Assembly: GCA_910592005.1 (NCBI GenBank)
Contig: CAJVPP010002642.1
Location: 1 to 14,029 of the forward strand
Source of the DNA: Funneliformis mosseae
Taxonomy: Eukaryota; Glomeromycota; Glomeromycetes; Glomerales; Glomeraceae
DNA: 14,029 nucleotides
Direction: 5' to 3'
Positions 1-9,621 of this stretch are shown piece by piece. The notes beneath the pieces are model-generated. The model saw only the letters and a list, made by a program, of their open reading frames with translations, made no database searches and was not told the DNA's origin. Positions within the stretch are counted from its first letter, which is position 1. Each line of letters starts with the position of its first letter. Made by a program: the position numbers and the translations under genes.

Positions 1-224
1 CTAAGTGAGGGCTGATCCTTTTAAAAATGATGGAATTAATGTAAGTGTCATCTTTCATTTGCATTTTTAGCATTATTATATCTTTTTAATCAATTATGAA
101 GGTCTTGGTCTCCACTCTTAAAAGTCAGTAAATCTACAAATTTCACTTTTCGTTGTTTACCAAATCTGATGGTTTTAAAAACTGTTTATAATCCTTTCAT
201 CATCCTAAAGAAGTTTCATTTATC

Positions 225-1191
225 TTAGTCATTTGTGTTATTTTCATTAAATGAGTCTTTATTTTTATTATTATTAGAATGATGGCCACTAGAATCAGAA
301 CTAGAAGAAGGTGAAAAACTATCATAGTAGGATGTAGAATGACGGCTCTTTTGTTTACTAATTTCTTTATCCTTTGACTTTTTATTTTGGGGTTAATTTT
401 ACGAATGATTGATCTTCTGTTTAGAAAAACGTAAGGGCTAATATTTTTTTGGTCAAAGATTGTATCTTTCTCGTCTGAAGATCTTGCAAAAGTTAACTTA
501 GGTAGTTTTCCTGTACTTCTGTAGAAGCTAAAAGTAGAGTTATCAAAACTTAAAATTTATTTATCAGAGTCTCTTCCACTTGGAGTAATATTCGTAATTA
601 TAATTTTATTAGGTGGATAGTTTCCTTAAGAGGACAGATTTTTTTTTACTGATTCAGATGTAGTACTACTTCTACAAGCTATTTGAAGGTTAATCATTAA
701 GTATGAAGAAGAATTATAACTCAGGTTTAAAAGTGATATATTGAGGTAAGTGAGTAAATCACTTTGAAATTTTTTTAAAATAATTCAGTTTCTATTTAAG
801 CTCAAATATTATATTTGATTACTTGCTCAAAAGTTGGTATTGATACTTATTTATATTTAAAAGTATTAAGTGTCTGCTTATAATATATTTCTTGTATATT
901 AGTAGTTTCTACAGAAATTGCAGTTTGAAAAGCTTTCAAACTTTTGCTGGTATATAATAGTGCTCCTAAGACCTTCTGTATCTACTCAAAAAAATTGAAA
1001 AAAAATTGAAAAATCTCTTTAGAGGATGGGTTATAAGTGATGTAGAATAGATTGTCTGTTAAAGTAAAATTACCAGTAGTTTTTCTAAAGTTATGCTCTT
1101 GTCTATTGTGTATAGCTGAATGATTTCATTGATACTTAATTAATTCTTTAAAGTTGTTTATAGGGTATTTCGCATAAGTTATTACTGCGCT
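225..1191 (-). pseudogene. Decayed coding remnant, gag-like by position
   Basis: No intact frame exists, but the minus strand reads as protein in pieces. The frame runs from about 1191 to 970, shifts for about 966-730, shifts again for about 690-395, and ends in an open Ser/Lys/Asn-rich piece (225-392, stop at 225-227). Readable stretches include KSLKAFQTAISVETTNIQEI (near 940-880) and FYRSTGKLPKLTFARSSDEK (near 530-470). Most internal stops fit CAA->TAA or CGA->TGA, the same decay as in the pol region. It starts about 40 bp outside the LTR at 1234-1819 and reads away from it, as a leader plus gag would follow a 5' LTR. I do not recognise a domain, so gag is inferred from position. It could instead be an unrelated relic. 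Confidence 0.45.
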
Positions 1192-1233
1192 AATTAAAAA
1201 AAATAGTCCTGTCATTATCACTAAATATTAATA

Positions 1234-1819
1234 TGTAATTTTGTGAATTATGACTGTTAAACAGGGTATTTTAGCAGTTTATTCTTTTTAATTGAGCAGT
1301 AATCTTTCAACAGTTTACAAGTTTTACTTTAGACTAATTATTAAAAATGTTTATACTATTACAATGAGCAATGATTCAACAGATTACTGGTAGTTTATAT
1401 TTGTAAAATAATAGGTTTATTCACAAGTAAAATAGTAAAAATAAAAGAAAAGAAGAAAAATAAAAGAAAATAAAGAAAATAGAATAAGAAAAGAAAAGAA
1501 ACAAAATACTAAAACTAGAATGTAATACAATAGGCCAGTTGTCTCTAAAACTACTGAAAACTAATTTGTTGAATTTCTGTCTGTCTACTTTTTACATGAA
1601 CTAAAAAGCTATCTATTTATATAAAATAAATTATATAGAGAGATATAACTAATATGTCTACTATATCAACTATATCTAATATATCAGTTATATCTAATAT
1701 GTAAACTATATTTAATATGTTAGTTATGTCACATATGTCTGACAAATTATATATATCATTTATATCAAATTAGTTAATCTTTTGTATTACATAAGCTGCA
1801 TTACATTTACCCATTCACA
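1234..1819 (-). repeat. LTR, left copy, inverted relative to the right copy
   Basis: This is the reverse complement of 6581-7156 over its full length, with scattered substitutions and small indels. The ends are TG..CA on either strand, as for Ty3/gypsy LTRs. Orientation is assigned minus because the right copy follows plus-strand pol and therefore reads plus. Internal landmarks are a purine-rich tract (about 1435-1501) and four degenerate 18-bp units (1652-1723). The copy contains no CpG in the stretch aligned with the right LTR. No matching target-site duplication is visible: the outer flank is TAATA and the inner flank GTATT, against CGTTA beyond the right LTR. Confidence 0.85.
1652..1723. 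repeat. Four tandem 18-bp units within the left LTR
   Basis: The units start at 1652, 1670, 1688 and 1706 and follow the pattern CTATATCTAATATGTCAA with one to a few changes each. The same array occurs inverted in the right LTR at 6666-6737, so it predates the separation of the two LTRs. Confidence 0.75.
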
Positions 1820-2170
1820 GTATTAAATAATTTAAGATATAATTATAAATTAAGAATATATATATATTTTTTAGCTATTTAATAATATTAAATTTTTATT
1901 TTATTATATAGTATTACTATTTACAATTATATAAATTATATAACATTTTATTAAGATTTATTAAAAACAAAAATATTTTAACTATTTTAATAATTTTAAT
2001 TATAAAATTTATATTTTATTATAAACTTAAAAATAAATAAAATAAATAGAATTTAATAACATTTAAAATAAAGTAAATAAATTTAATTATATATAAAATT
2101 TTTTTAATTTTTAATTAAATTAAATTATAAATATAAGCTAAAAAGTTTTAATAATAAATTACTTGTTATA
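1820..2170. other. Almost pure A/T spacer, no gene
   Basis: This stretch between the left LTR and the first readable pol-side sequence has hardly any G or C and no coding signal in any frame. It occupies the place where a 5' leader and gag would lie if the left LTR were the normal 5' LTR of the plus-strand element. It may be old flanking DNA captured between two elements, or moved by an inversion. Confidence 0.6.
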
Positions 2171-2569
2171 GTTATCACTAAAAGGGATATATTGCCAGAA
2201 ACTATAATGATTCATTAAGAGAACTTTACCCATACTATAGACAATTTGGATATTAAGAATATGTATGCTCAACTAGGAATATGAATAATCCTATTAAAAA
2301 TACTGGAGGAAATATTAATATGCTAACTGGCTTTAATACTGGACAACGTGCTGCATTATTTCAAACTACACTAATATATAATACAGGTTTTACTTCATTG
2401 CCACAAATCTCTGTGACCTTCCCTAACCCAAACTCACTAATAGTAAGCAACTAGAATATGTTTGCTTTTTCGTCTCAGTCTTTAAACTATTAACAGTATC
2501 TCAGGAGGGTAAACATACTAATGAAAGAATAAATCCTTCAGAATTACTAAGAACTATAGAAGTAGTTTA

Positions 2570-2845
2570 TTGTAATGCTATAGTTAACAATAAACTAATA
2601 TATTTAATTTTAGATTCAAAATCAGCTGAAAGTGTAATGTTTAAGTCCTTTTTGTAATAATTAGAATGAAAAATTGAATTAACTTCTACTATCATGATGA
2701 TTAATATACAAGAAGGATGATAACAACCTTTAGGACAAGTTACTAATATTTTCTTATAAATAAATAGTATAGAAGTTCCTATTAATGTTGATATCATAGA
2801 ATCAACTGACTACTATATAGTAGCAGAAAATGATTGGCTTACCAA
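2570..2845 (+). pseudogene. Retroviral-type aspartic protease remnant (gypsy pol)
   Basis: The reading frame around 2600-2840 gives LILDSKSAESVM and, further on, a stretch ending VAENDWLTK. This matches the layout of retroelement aspartic proteases in fungal gypsy elements: an active-site D-S/T-G loop early, and a conserved N-D-W-L-type end before the linker to RT. The active-site triplet reads Asp-Ser-Lys (2613-2621) where Asp-Ser-Gly is expected, and AAA from GGA is explained by two G-to-A changes. TAA and TGA codons interrupt the frame. The domain assignment is moderately sure because the match is short and no alignment was run. Confidence 0.6.
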
Positions 2846-3410
2846 ATGTTGAGAATGACTTTATTGAAACTATTAAAAATTTACATTTATCTAAGATAAT
2901 AAAGAATATCAGATACCTATAACCTGTTAGAAAAAACTACAATTCATTTATTTTCAATAATCTGTAAACATTGTCAAAAACTTCTCTGATGAAGCATATG
3001 AAAATGAGGAATTAATAACTTAATAACATTATGTGATATTAGAAGATCATAATAATTTTATCCCTTTAGCTGAAAGTAATCTAAAACAAATTTTGGTAGA
3101 CAGAAATATTCCTCTAATATTTTGAAAGTTTAAACCAGAAATTTAATGTCTAACTACCTAAAAATGTTAAATGGAAATACCATTGACAAGGATCAGAAAA
3201 TCAATGTTGATGCTATAATAAATTAGATAAAATCAATGATAACTGCTAACTTTGTAAGAAGAAATAAGATCATTGGTAACTATTACAAAATATTTCTGAC
3301 AAACTACCACCTTGTAAAAAGACCTATAAATATCTTAATAGACCTTAATAGCAGCAAATTACGCAATTTTTATATAAAAATAGTAATACATTCGCTGAGA
3401 ATTTATCACA

Positions 3411-4702
3411 ATTAGAACATACAACGATTGAGATACATAATATACTAATAGAAAATCCAATGTTTATACAACAGTATATATACAGAATAGCTTTATTAAA
3501 ATAAGAATTTATCAAAGATGAAGTTGATAGAATGCTGAAATATAACTTAATACAACCATCAGAAAGTCCTTAAGCCTTATTTGTTATTCTCGTTCAAAAG
3601 AAGAATGGGAAACTTCAGTTTTATATTAACTACAGAAAACTTAATAACATTATTCAATGGGATAAACATCTTTTATCATGTATTAATGAACTGCTAGATA
3701 TGTTTGAAAAGGCTAAGTATTTTTTAATATTAGACTTAGCCAGCAGGTATTGGCAGGTTGCTATGGATCTAAATGACTAAGCCAAAACAGCTTTCATAAC
3801 TAGTCAAAAACTTTATGAATTTAAAGTAATGCTATTTAGATTAATAAATGCCTCTGCAACTTTCTAACATTTAATGAATAAGATTTTTAAAGAAGAGATT
3901 GAACAGTTCATAGCTATATATCTTGATGAAATCATCATTTTTTCAGATACCTTTAACATACATTTGCAATATTTACAGCTTATTTTTAAATAATTGAAGG
4001 ATGTTAGACTCAAACTTAGAAAGGATAAATGCGAATTTGCTAAATTAGCATTTCTAAGACATATTGTAAGTAGACAAAGAATCTTACCAGACGCCTCTAA
4101 AATAGATAAAATCAAAAAATTTTCAATCTCAAAGAATATTACTAAGTTGTAAGAATTACTAGGACTAGCATCGTATTATAGGAGATTTATTCAGAATTTC
4201 TCAATATCAGCTGCACTATTATATTTATTTTACGAAAAGATATACTTTATATTTGGATGAAACTACAATAAAAGGCTTTTGAGTATTTAAAAACATGTTT
4301 AATAATTGCATTAGTCTTAATTTATTCTGATTTTAAACGAAAGTTTTTACTCTTTACTGATAGTTTGTATATAGGCCTTAACACAGTATTAGTATAATTA
4401 AATGATAATAATAAGGAATGTGTTATAACTTATGCCAGTCAAAGTATAAGTCATGCTAAGCGAAATTATGCTCTAACTGAATTGAAATGTTTTGCCACTG
4501 TATAAGGAATGAAATATTTTTGACCTTATTTGTTACATCAACAATTTGAACTAATTATTAACCACACAGCCTTATAATGGCTTTTTAATAAATCTGACTC
4601 TCTTCACAAGTTTATAAGATAGATTATTCATATTATAGAATTTTCATATCAAATTCAATATAAAAAAGGAAAATTACATTCAAATGCTGATGCATTATCC
4701 TA
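3411..4702 (+). pseudogene. Reverse transcriptase and RNase H remnant (gypsy pol)
   Basis: RT is readable in one frame from 3411 to about 4215 with six in-frame stops, all TAA. Landmarks in order are KKNGKLQFYINYRKLNNI (from 3598), LDLASRYWQVAMDLND (3733 on), the catalytic loop YLDE at 3919-3930 and ELLGLASYYRRFIQNF (from 4153). The loop is normally YLDD; Glu replaces the second metal-binding Asp, and Gly of the SGYWQ motif is Arg. A frameshift near 4215-4230 moves the rest into another frame, where RNase H is visible: LLFTDSLYIGL (about 4348-4380), YALTELKCFA (about 4465) and KLHSNADALS (about 4672-4700). In a working copy this enzyme copies element RNA into DNA in cytoplasmic particles; this copy cannot. 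Confidence 0.85.
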
Positions 4703-4959
4703 ACTTTTCTCATAATAATCTATAACAATCATAACAAAAATCTAAAAGTGAAAGCGCAAGTATTAGCAGTATGACTAATAACTCTACAATATGGAACTCA
4801 AAACCTATCACCAATTATACTAATACCTTACTCAACTTACATACCCCTTAAACCTCATTCCTTCACAACAACATGCAATTCAAAAGTAAGCTCAATATTA
4901 TTTTGTATAAAACTAATAACTTTATAAACGTAATTATAAACATTCAACTCAACTATTAC

Positions 4960-6059
4960 TTGTAATCAAAACCAATGAAGTTGAAAGTGTTCTATATAAT
5001 ATTCATAATGAACCTTTAAAAAGATATTTAATACGTGATATTAATTATAATAAAATCGTCTCTCAATATTACTGGCCTAGTATGTATAAAATGATTGATA
5101 ATTAGATATGGACATGTGATGTATATCAATGATAAGAAAGACCAAAACTCAAAGAACTATTGCATCTTATACCTATTAGACAACCATTTAATTATATTGG
5201 AATAGATTACATAGAACCACTTTTTGCGTATGATAAAAGGAAATAGGTATATTATTGTAGTAACTGAATATCTGATAAAATAGGTTAAAGCTAGTGTCAC
5301 ATCAGAATGTATCACCCAGAATACTGCATAATTTATTTATAATAAAATCATATATCAACACAAAACGTCAAAAAAAAAATATTAACTGATTGAACAATGT
5401 TATTTCAAAATGAATTAGTACTGCTTTGTTACATATAGTAGAAACTAAATATAGATTATCTTTACTGTATTATCCTTAGACCAATAGCCTTACTGAATGC
5501 TTTAATAGAATTTTGTATACAATTTTAACCAAATACACTGAATATTATAGAGAATAGATACTTATTTGATATCAATGTTATTCACATATCAACAGAAAAT
5601 AATTAAATTTAAACTATTTGAGTTATTATATGAACGAAAAGCAGTTCTATTCATAGATTTACAACTACAATGACCTTTACCTATCACAAACTTATTGAAT
5701 GCCATAGAAAAACATCAGTAGATAATCTTATCGCAATTGCAACAATAACGATTAGATACATAATAAAATATTATGCAATGATAACAAAAGCAACAAAACA
5801 TTACAATAAGAATTGACCTGGAATTTCTTATCAAATTGAAAATAAAGTTTTATTATTTAATGTCACATAATCGCACATTCACGAAGACAAATTTAAGGAT
5901 AAATTCAATAGACCTTTCTATATTCATGACATTGTGAGATCTGGAATTTATAAACTTTGTACAATAGATGGACAAGTTACAAAGAACCCCATATATACAG
6001 ATCTTTTAAAGCCATATCTGAAATGAACTAAATGGAAACCTCAGATTATCATTGAATAA
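4960..6059 (+). pseudogene. Integrase remnant with C-terminal tail (gypsy pol)
   Basis: The zinc-binding part reads YYWPSMYKMIDN, a stop, then WTCDVYQ (5067-5130); the second Cys of the C-x-x-C pair is Tyr (TAT at 5124-5126). The catalytic triad is still recognisable: Asp in FNYIGIDYIEPL (5205-5207), Asp in ILTD (5388-5390) and Glu in SLTECFNRIL (5495-5497). The last two are 107 bases apart, fitting the D,D-35-E spacing with one frameshift between. The tail FYIHDIVRSGIYKLCTIDGQ (about 5916-5976) and the stretch to the stop at 6057-6059 resemble the C-terminal domain of gypsy integrases in this fungal group. Stops such as YYP*TN sit where Gln is invariant in the family. Confidence 0.8.
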
Positions 6060-6187
6060 TGATCAGCATTAAGACATTATAAAAGAGCATATGTCATTAT
6101 TATATTATTTAAATAAATAAAACTATAATAGAATCTACAAATTTTAAAATAGTTTTAAAAGAATTTTGAATTTTTATAATTATTCTT

Positions 6188-6580
6188 GAAGAAGAAATTT
6201 GACCAATAGAACCTCAATATCAGACTGACATATTATTAGCTCAAAAAATGCAGTCAACTTATTAAACTCTACTTCGTTCTACCTATATGAGGAAACGTAT
6301 TTTATCTTTTTATAATACTTTTTATTTAGGTCAACTTATTAATAATGTGATTATTTTATTGGCTTAACAAACGTTACAAATTGCAATAATAATTAAATAC
6401 TATTACTGAACTGCTATTTGAGTTTATTATCTCTTTGAAAACGTAGGAGTCCAACAAATCTTTGATACTTAATATTTGACTTTGACTATGATTTGACGAT
6501 TAAAGTCCAGTAAATATCAAGCTCTCATACTATAAACTCTCAGTATTTCTGCAGGAGCAGAAATCTTAAGCGGAAAGTAA
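6188..6580 (+). pseudogene. Decayed extra ORF between pol and the 3' LTR
   Basis: One frame runs without frameshift from about 6188 to a TAA at 6578-6580, which touches the first base of the LTR. It holds eight internal stops (for example TGA 6200-6202, TAA 6263-6265), every one of which becomes Gln or Arg if a C-to-T change is assumed. Readable parts are ILLAQKMQSTY, STYMRKRILSFYNTFYLGQL, VYYLFENVGVQQIFDT and RLKSSKYQALIL. The rest is hydrophobic and low in charge. I do not recognise the family; it is not RT, RNase H or integrase. It may be a fourth gene of this retrotransposon family or a displaced gag-type module. Its function is unknown. Confidence 0.5.
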
Positions 6581-7156
6581 TGTAAATGGGTAAATATGAC
6601 GTAGCTTAAGATCAACTAATTTGACATAAATAATATATATAATATGTCAGACATATATGACATAACTGACATATTAAACATAGTTGATATATTAGATATA
6701 ATTGACATATTAGATATAGTTGATATAATAGACATGTTAGTTATATCTTTCTATGTAATTTATTTTATATAAATAAATAGCTTTTTAGTTCATGTAAAAA
6801 GTAGACAGACAGGAACTCAACAAGTTAGTTTTCAGTAGTTTTAGAGGCAACTGGCCTATTGTGTTACATTCTAGTTTTAGTGTTTCGTTTCTTTTCTTTT
6901 CTTATTCTATTTTCTTTATTTTCTTTTATTTCTCTTCTTTTCTTTTATTTTTACTATTTTACTCGTGAATAAACCTATTATTTTACAAATATAAACTACT
7001 GGCAATCCGTTGAATTATTGCTCATTATAATAGTATAAACGTTTTTGATAATCAGTCTAAAGTAAAACTTGTAAACCGTTGAAAGATTACTGCTCAATTA
7101 AAAAGAATAAACCGCTTGAACACCTTGTCTAACAGTCGTAGTTCACAAGAATTACA
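6581..7156 (+). repeat. LTR, right copy (3' LTR of the gypsy remnant)
   Basis: It begins TGTAAATGGG and ends AAGAATTACA, and directly follows the plus-strand pol and extra ORF, so it is the 3' LTR. A short purine-rich stretch (AGCGGAAAG, 6569-6577) just before it could serve as a polypurine tract. It contains a pyrimidine tract of about 75 bases (6887-6960), a TATATAAATAAATA-like stretch near 6766-6779, and four 18-bp tandem units (6666-6737). Eight CpG dinucleotides are retained here and none of them in the inverted left copy. Confidence 0.85.
6666..6737. repeat. Four tandem 18-bp units within the right LTR
   Basis: The units start at 6666, 6684, 6702 and 6720, with the pattern TTGATATATTAGATATAR. 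They are the inverted counterpart of 1652-1723. Confidence 0.8.
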
Positions 7157-7409
7157 CGTTAACAATACTTATATAATTTAATTTGAATTTCATATTTAAT
7201 AATATTGAAAGATTTATTATTATAATTTCATACATATAAACTTAAATTTAGCATAAATTTTTTTATTAAAATTGTATAAGATATGTATATTAAAATGAAA
7301 AATAATGAATAATAATATATTTTGAATGAAATAACTAAAAATACAAAAAAAAGGGGGGGGGGAAATTCATATAAACATATTTACAACCAAAGGAATGATA
7401 AAAAGTGAT
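7157..7409. other. A/T-rich 3' flank of the SPRY gene
   Basis: This lies between the right LTR and the stop codon of the SPRY gene. It holds a run of ten G (7353-7362) after an A-run. On the minus strand, AATAAA occurs at 7262-7267 and 7213-7218, about 145 and 190 bases after the stop, as possible polyadenylation signals. No gene is visible. Confidence 0.5.
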
Positions 7410-8659
7410 CTACACTTCAGACCATTTCTTAGGACTTAAATGTTTATATAACCAGCCACCCTGGGCACCAGGACCAAAGCTTCTAGCCGGTTTATATTTA
7501 AACATAGAATGACTATCACCAAAATTTACTTCCAATTTACAGGTTCCTTCCACACCAACAGTCGGATACCATACAAGTTTTTCATCATTATATGAATGAG
7601 CTTTTCCCAAATATTCACCATCTTTTGTGAAAAAAACTTCTCCCGAAGATGGTTTGTACCCGCATCCAATAGTATCCCCCGATTCACCCCATTTTGGTCC
7701 GTATTCTTGCGAATCATATTGAGAATCTTGGTACTTATGTCCACTATCTGAATGATAACCGATCGAGTATTGATTATAACCGGGCATTCTGAAGCGAATC
7801 ATGAAAAAAAAAAAACATAGGTGGTTAAAGTGATTGAAATCCAACCATTAAAATTACTGCGCATGGTATCTTACCTATAATACGGATAGGGTTTTGTAGT
7901 TAGCCCAATAGCAACCTTTGTTACATCATCGGATTTTTCAATGATGGAAATTTCAAAGTAATGTAATTCGTAATCTTCTTCATTCTTTTCAACTTCTCTT
8001 TTTTCATTCTCAATACATTTTTTTGGATTAAAGAAAGGTAAATTGGATTGTACAATGATTTCATTATATTTTAATCCTTTCTTTTTGGAATTATTAAATG
8101 TTAGCTCTCTTCCATCTTCATTACTCAAAATAATTTCTAATTGCTCGAGAATTTTTTCAGGGAGAAATTTCCAAGAAGAATAAGTATCTTGTTTTAATAA
8201 CTCTTGTATTACATTATCAGGAGGTAATGAATTAGATGGTTGATTATTCTTAAAGAAACCTTCGGCATCCTTAAATGCTTCGGAATGAGGTAATTGTGAT
8301 GATGAATTAGAATGTCTTAATTCCGAATAAGCAGGTGGTTGTGTATCATATGATGGTAACGTCGGTTGTCCTTCTAAATCAAGCGTATCATTTGTGACGG
8401 AAGAAGGTAATAACTTTTCTTTTTTAACAAATTTTTTATGACACAGATAGCAACAAGCTGATACCGCTACCGCCACTCCAGTAGCGATTAATGAAAATAT
8501 TGCTATACATAAATTTGAGCATGATTTATTTCCCTCGGCATTAACATAAATAAAAGCTCCTGATCCACCAGAGCTTTTTGCTGAATATACTAATATAGAT
8601 TTGTTTAAAATTAAATAAATTAAATAAACTATTCTTATTATTATATTTGAATAAATCAT
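7410..8659 (-). CDS. Ssh4/Ear1-like SPRY-domain membrane protein with PPxY motif (two exons)
   Basis: Joining 8659-7875 and 7788-7410 gives 387 residues. A hydrophobic N-terminus (1-27) looks like a signal peptide. Residues 49-73 form one membrane span, followed by CHKKFVKKEK, so the large C-terminal part should be cytosolic. PPAY (108-111) is a PPxY ligand for WW domains; LPSY (101-104) is a weaker variant. The SPRY domain spans about 180-355, with YFEISIIE, VAIGLTTKPY and YRMPGYNQYSIGYHSDSG typical of the yeast Ssh4/Ear1 family; a charged insert (about 212-230) lies inside it. Yeast relatives recruit the ubiquitin ligase Rsp5 to cargo on endosomes and vacuole; the same role here is inferred. 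The first ATG (8657-8659) is preceded by an in-frame TAA 24 bases upstream. Gln codons are CAA/CAG, so the genetic code is standard. Confidence 0.9.
7789..7874 (-). other. Intron of the SPRY gene (86 bp)
   Basis: The donor is AG|GTAAG at 7875/7874 and the acceptor TTCAG|A at 7789/7788. The acceptor is preceded by a run of T. Splicing joins AG + A to make Arg262 and turns two separate open frames into one continuous SPRY domain (..PYPYYR-MPGYNQ..). The placement therefore rests on both splice signals and domain continuity. Confidence 0.88.
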
Positions 8660-9138
8660 TTGTGAAAAATAAATAATTAATTAATTATATATATATATGA
8701 TATTATTATTTTTTGAATTTTCGTACGGAAAGAAATCGAATTGAAAAAAAAAAGAAAAAAAAAATTTTTTTTTTCTTTTTTATCAACTTTCATATAATAA
8801 ATAAATGTGACATACAAAAATAACTGTTTAGCTTAAAATTGGTTTTTTTTTTAAAAAATTAAAAAAAAAAAATAATTAAGAAATAAACAAAAGGATGACT
8901 TAATCTAATATGTATCAATAAGTTCCTCTATGTATATACAATCAACCTACATCGAGTTTAGATTCATTTATATATGATTTTCCAAATTTATGATATAATT
9001 GCATCATCATAAGTATTCTTAATGTATAAGTTTTATTCAGCCAGAATTTGATAAATTAGGTTATAAGATACGATTTTTACGACGGTTTGTATCAATGAGA
9101 CGAACAATAAGAAAATTCATCACTTTATATAAAAAAAA
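8660..9138. promoter_or_regulatory. Upstream region of the SPRY gene with poly(dA:dT) palindrome
   Basis: This A/T-rich stretch lies before the ATG at 8659. Positions 8748-8781 are a perfect 34-bp palindrome (A6-G-A10-T10-C-T6), about 90-120 bases upstream of the start codon. Rigid A/T tracts of this kind commonly keep promoters free of nucleosomes. TATATATATATA (about 8687-8698) lies between it and the gene. No coding sequence is visible. Confidence 0.45.
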
Positions 9139-9175
9139 TTTGCGCGCCAAAAAATGAAAGTTCTGCGCCACGCGT
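9139..9175. promoter_or_regulatory. E2F-like and MCB-like sites, clustered
   Basis: TTTGCGCGCCAAA (9139-9151) reads TTTGGCGCGCAAA on the minus strand, an exact fit to the E2F consensus TTTSGCGCS. ACGCGT (9170-9175), the MCB core bound by fungal MBF, follows 18 bases later, with a further GCGCC between (9165-9169). CpG- and GC-rich words are rare in this region, so the cluster stands out. It lies about 480 bases upstream of the SPRY gene and 450 bases past the stop of the next gene. No binding evidence exists. Confidence 0.4.
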
Positions 9176-9621
9176 TAGCTTATTATTGTGAAACTCGAAA
9201 ATAATTCGTTTTACATTTTATCATCAAATGTAAAAAAAAAATTGGGACAGATGGTTTATATTTAGTGATATTTTACTTCAAAATTTTATTCTTTACAAAA
9301 TTTTCTTTATATATTAACTTTTTTTTTTTAAAAAAAAATAAATAAATAAATAAATAAATATAAACATAATATATATATGTACTTTTGTTTCATTAAATAT
9401 ATTATACATTTAATTAAATTTACAATTGATTTTAAATCAACCACCTTCAACTCTTATTAAAAAGAATGTCTTTTTATACTATTCTTCCTTGTGTATTCAT
9501 CATATTGAGTATCTCGATGTATAATTGCTTTTTCTCACTTCGTCCTCGATTCTCTATATAGAATTAAATTATCATTGAGAATTTATTTGTTAATTAAATT
9601 GAGTTTTGTATTGTTCTATTG
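9176..9621. other. Intergenic region and 3' flank of the proline-rich gene
   Basis: An AATAAA on the minus strand (9582-9587), 35 bases after the stop of the upstream gene, is a good candidate polyadenylation signal. A short AAAT repeat (9336-9360) follows a T-run/A-run junction. No gene is seen. Confidence 0.5.

Larger units (their letters stand above)
2200..7156 (+). mobile_element. Ty3/gypsy LTR retrotransposon remnant, 5'-truncated, with its 3' LTR
   Basis: The plus strand carries degenerate protease, reverse transcriptase, RNase H and integrase in the order PR-RT-RH-IN, which defines Ty3/gypsy (Ty1/copia has IN before RT). An extra ORF follows, and then the LTR at 6581-7156. There is no upstream LTR in direct orientation and no recognisable gag on this strand. 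Several frameshifts and dozens of stops, mostly TAA and TGA, make every domain non-functional. Sequence at about 2280-2520 before the protease is partly open but not identifiable. Confidence 0.85.

Noticed and set aside
3411..4702. TAA/TAG reassigned to Gln (alternative genetic code), suggested by stops at Gln positions of RT.
   Set aside because: The two intact genes use CAA/CAG for Gln and end in normal stops. TGA also appears at Arg positions in the element, and the LTR comparison shows C-to-T decay, which explains the stops.
1234..7156. A terminal-inverted-repeat DNA transposon (Ginger type) or a DIRS element.
   Set aside because: The repeats have TG..CA ends, and the order PR-RT-RNase H-DDE integrase is that of a Ty3/gypsy LTR element. 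No tyrosine recombinase is seen.
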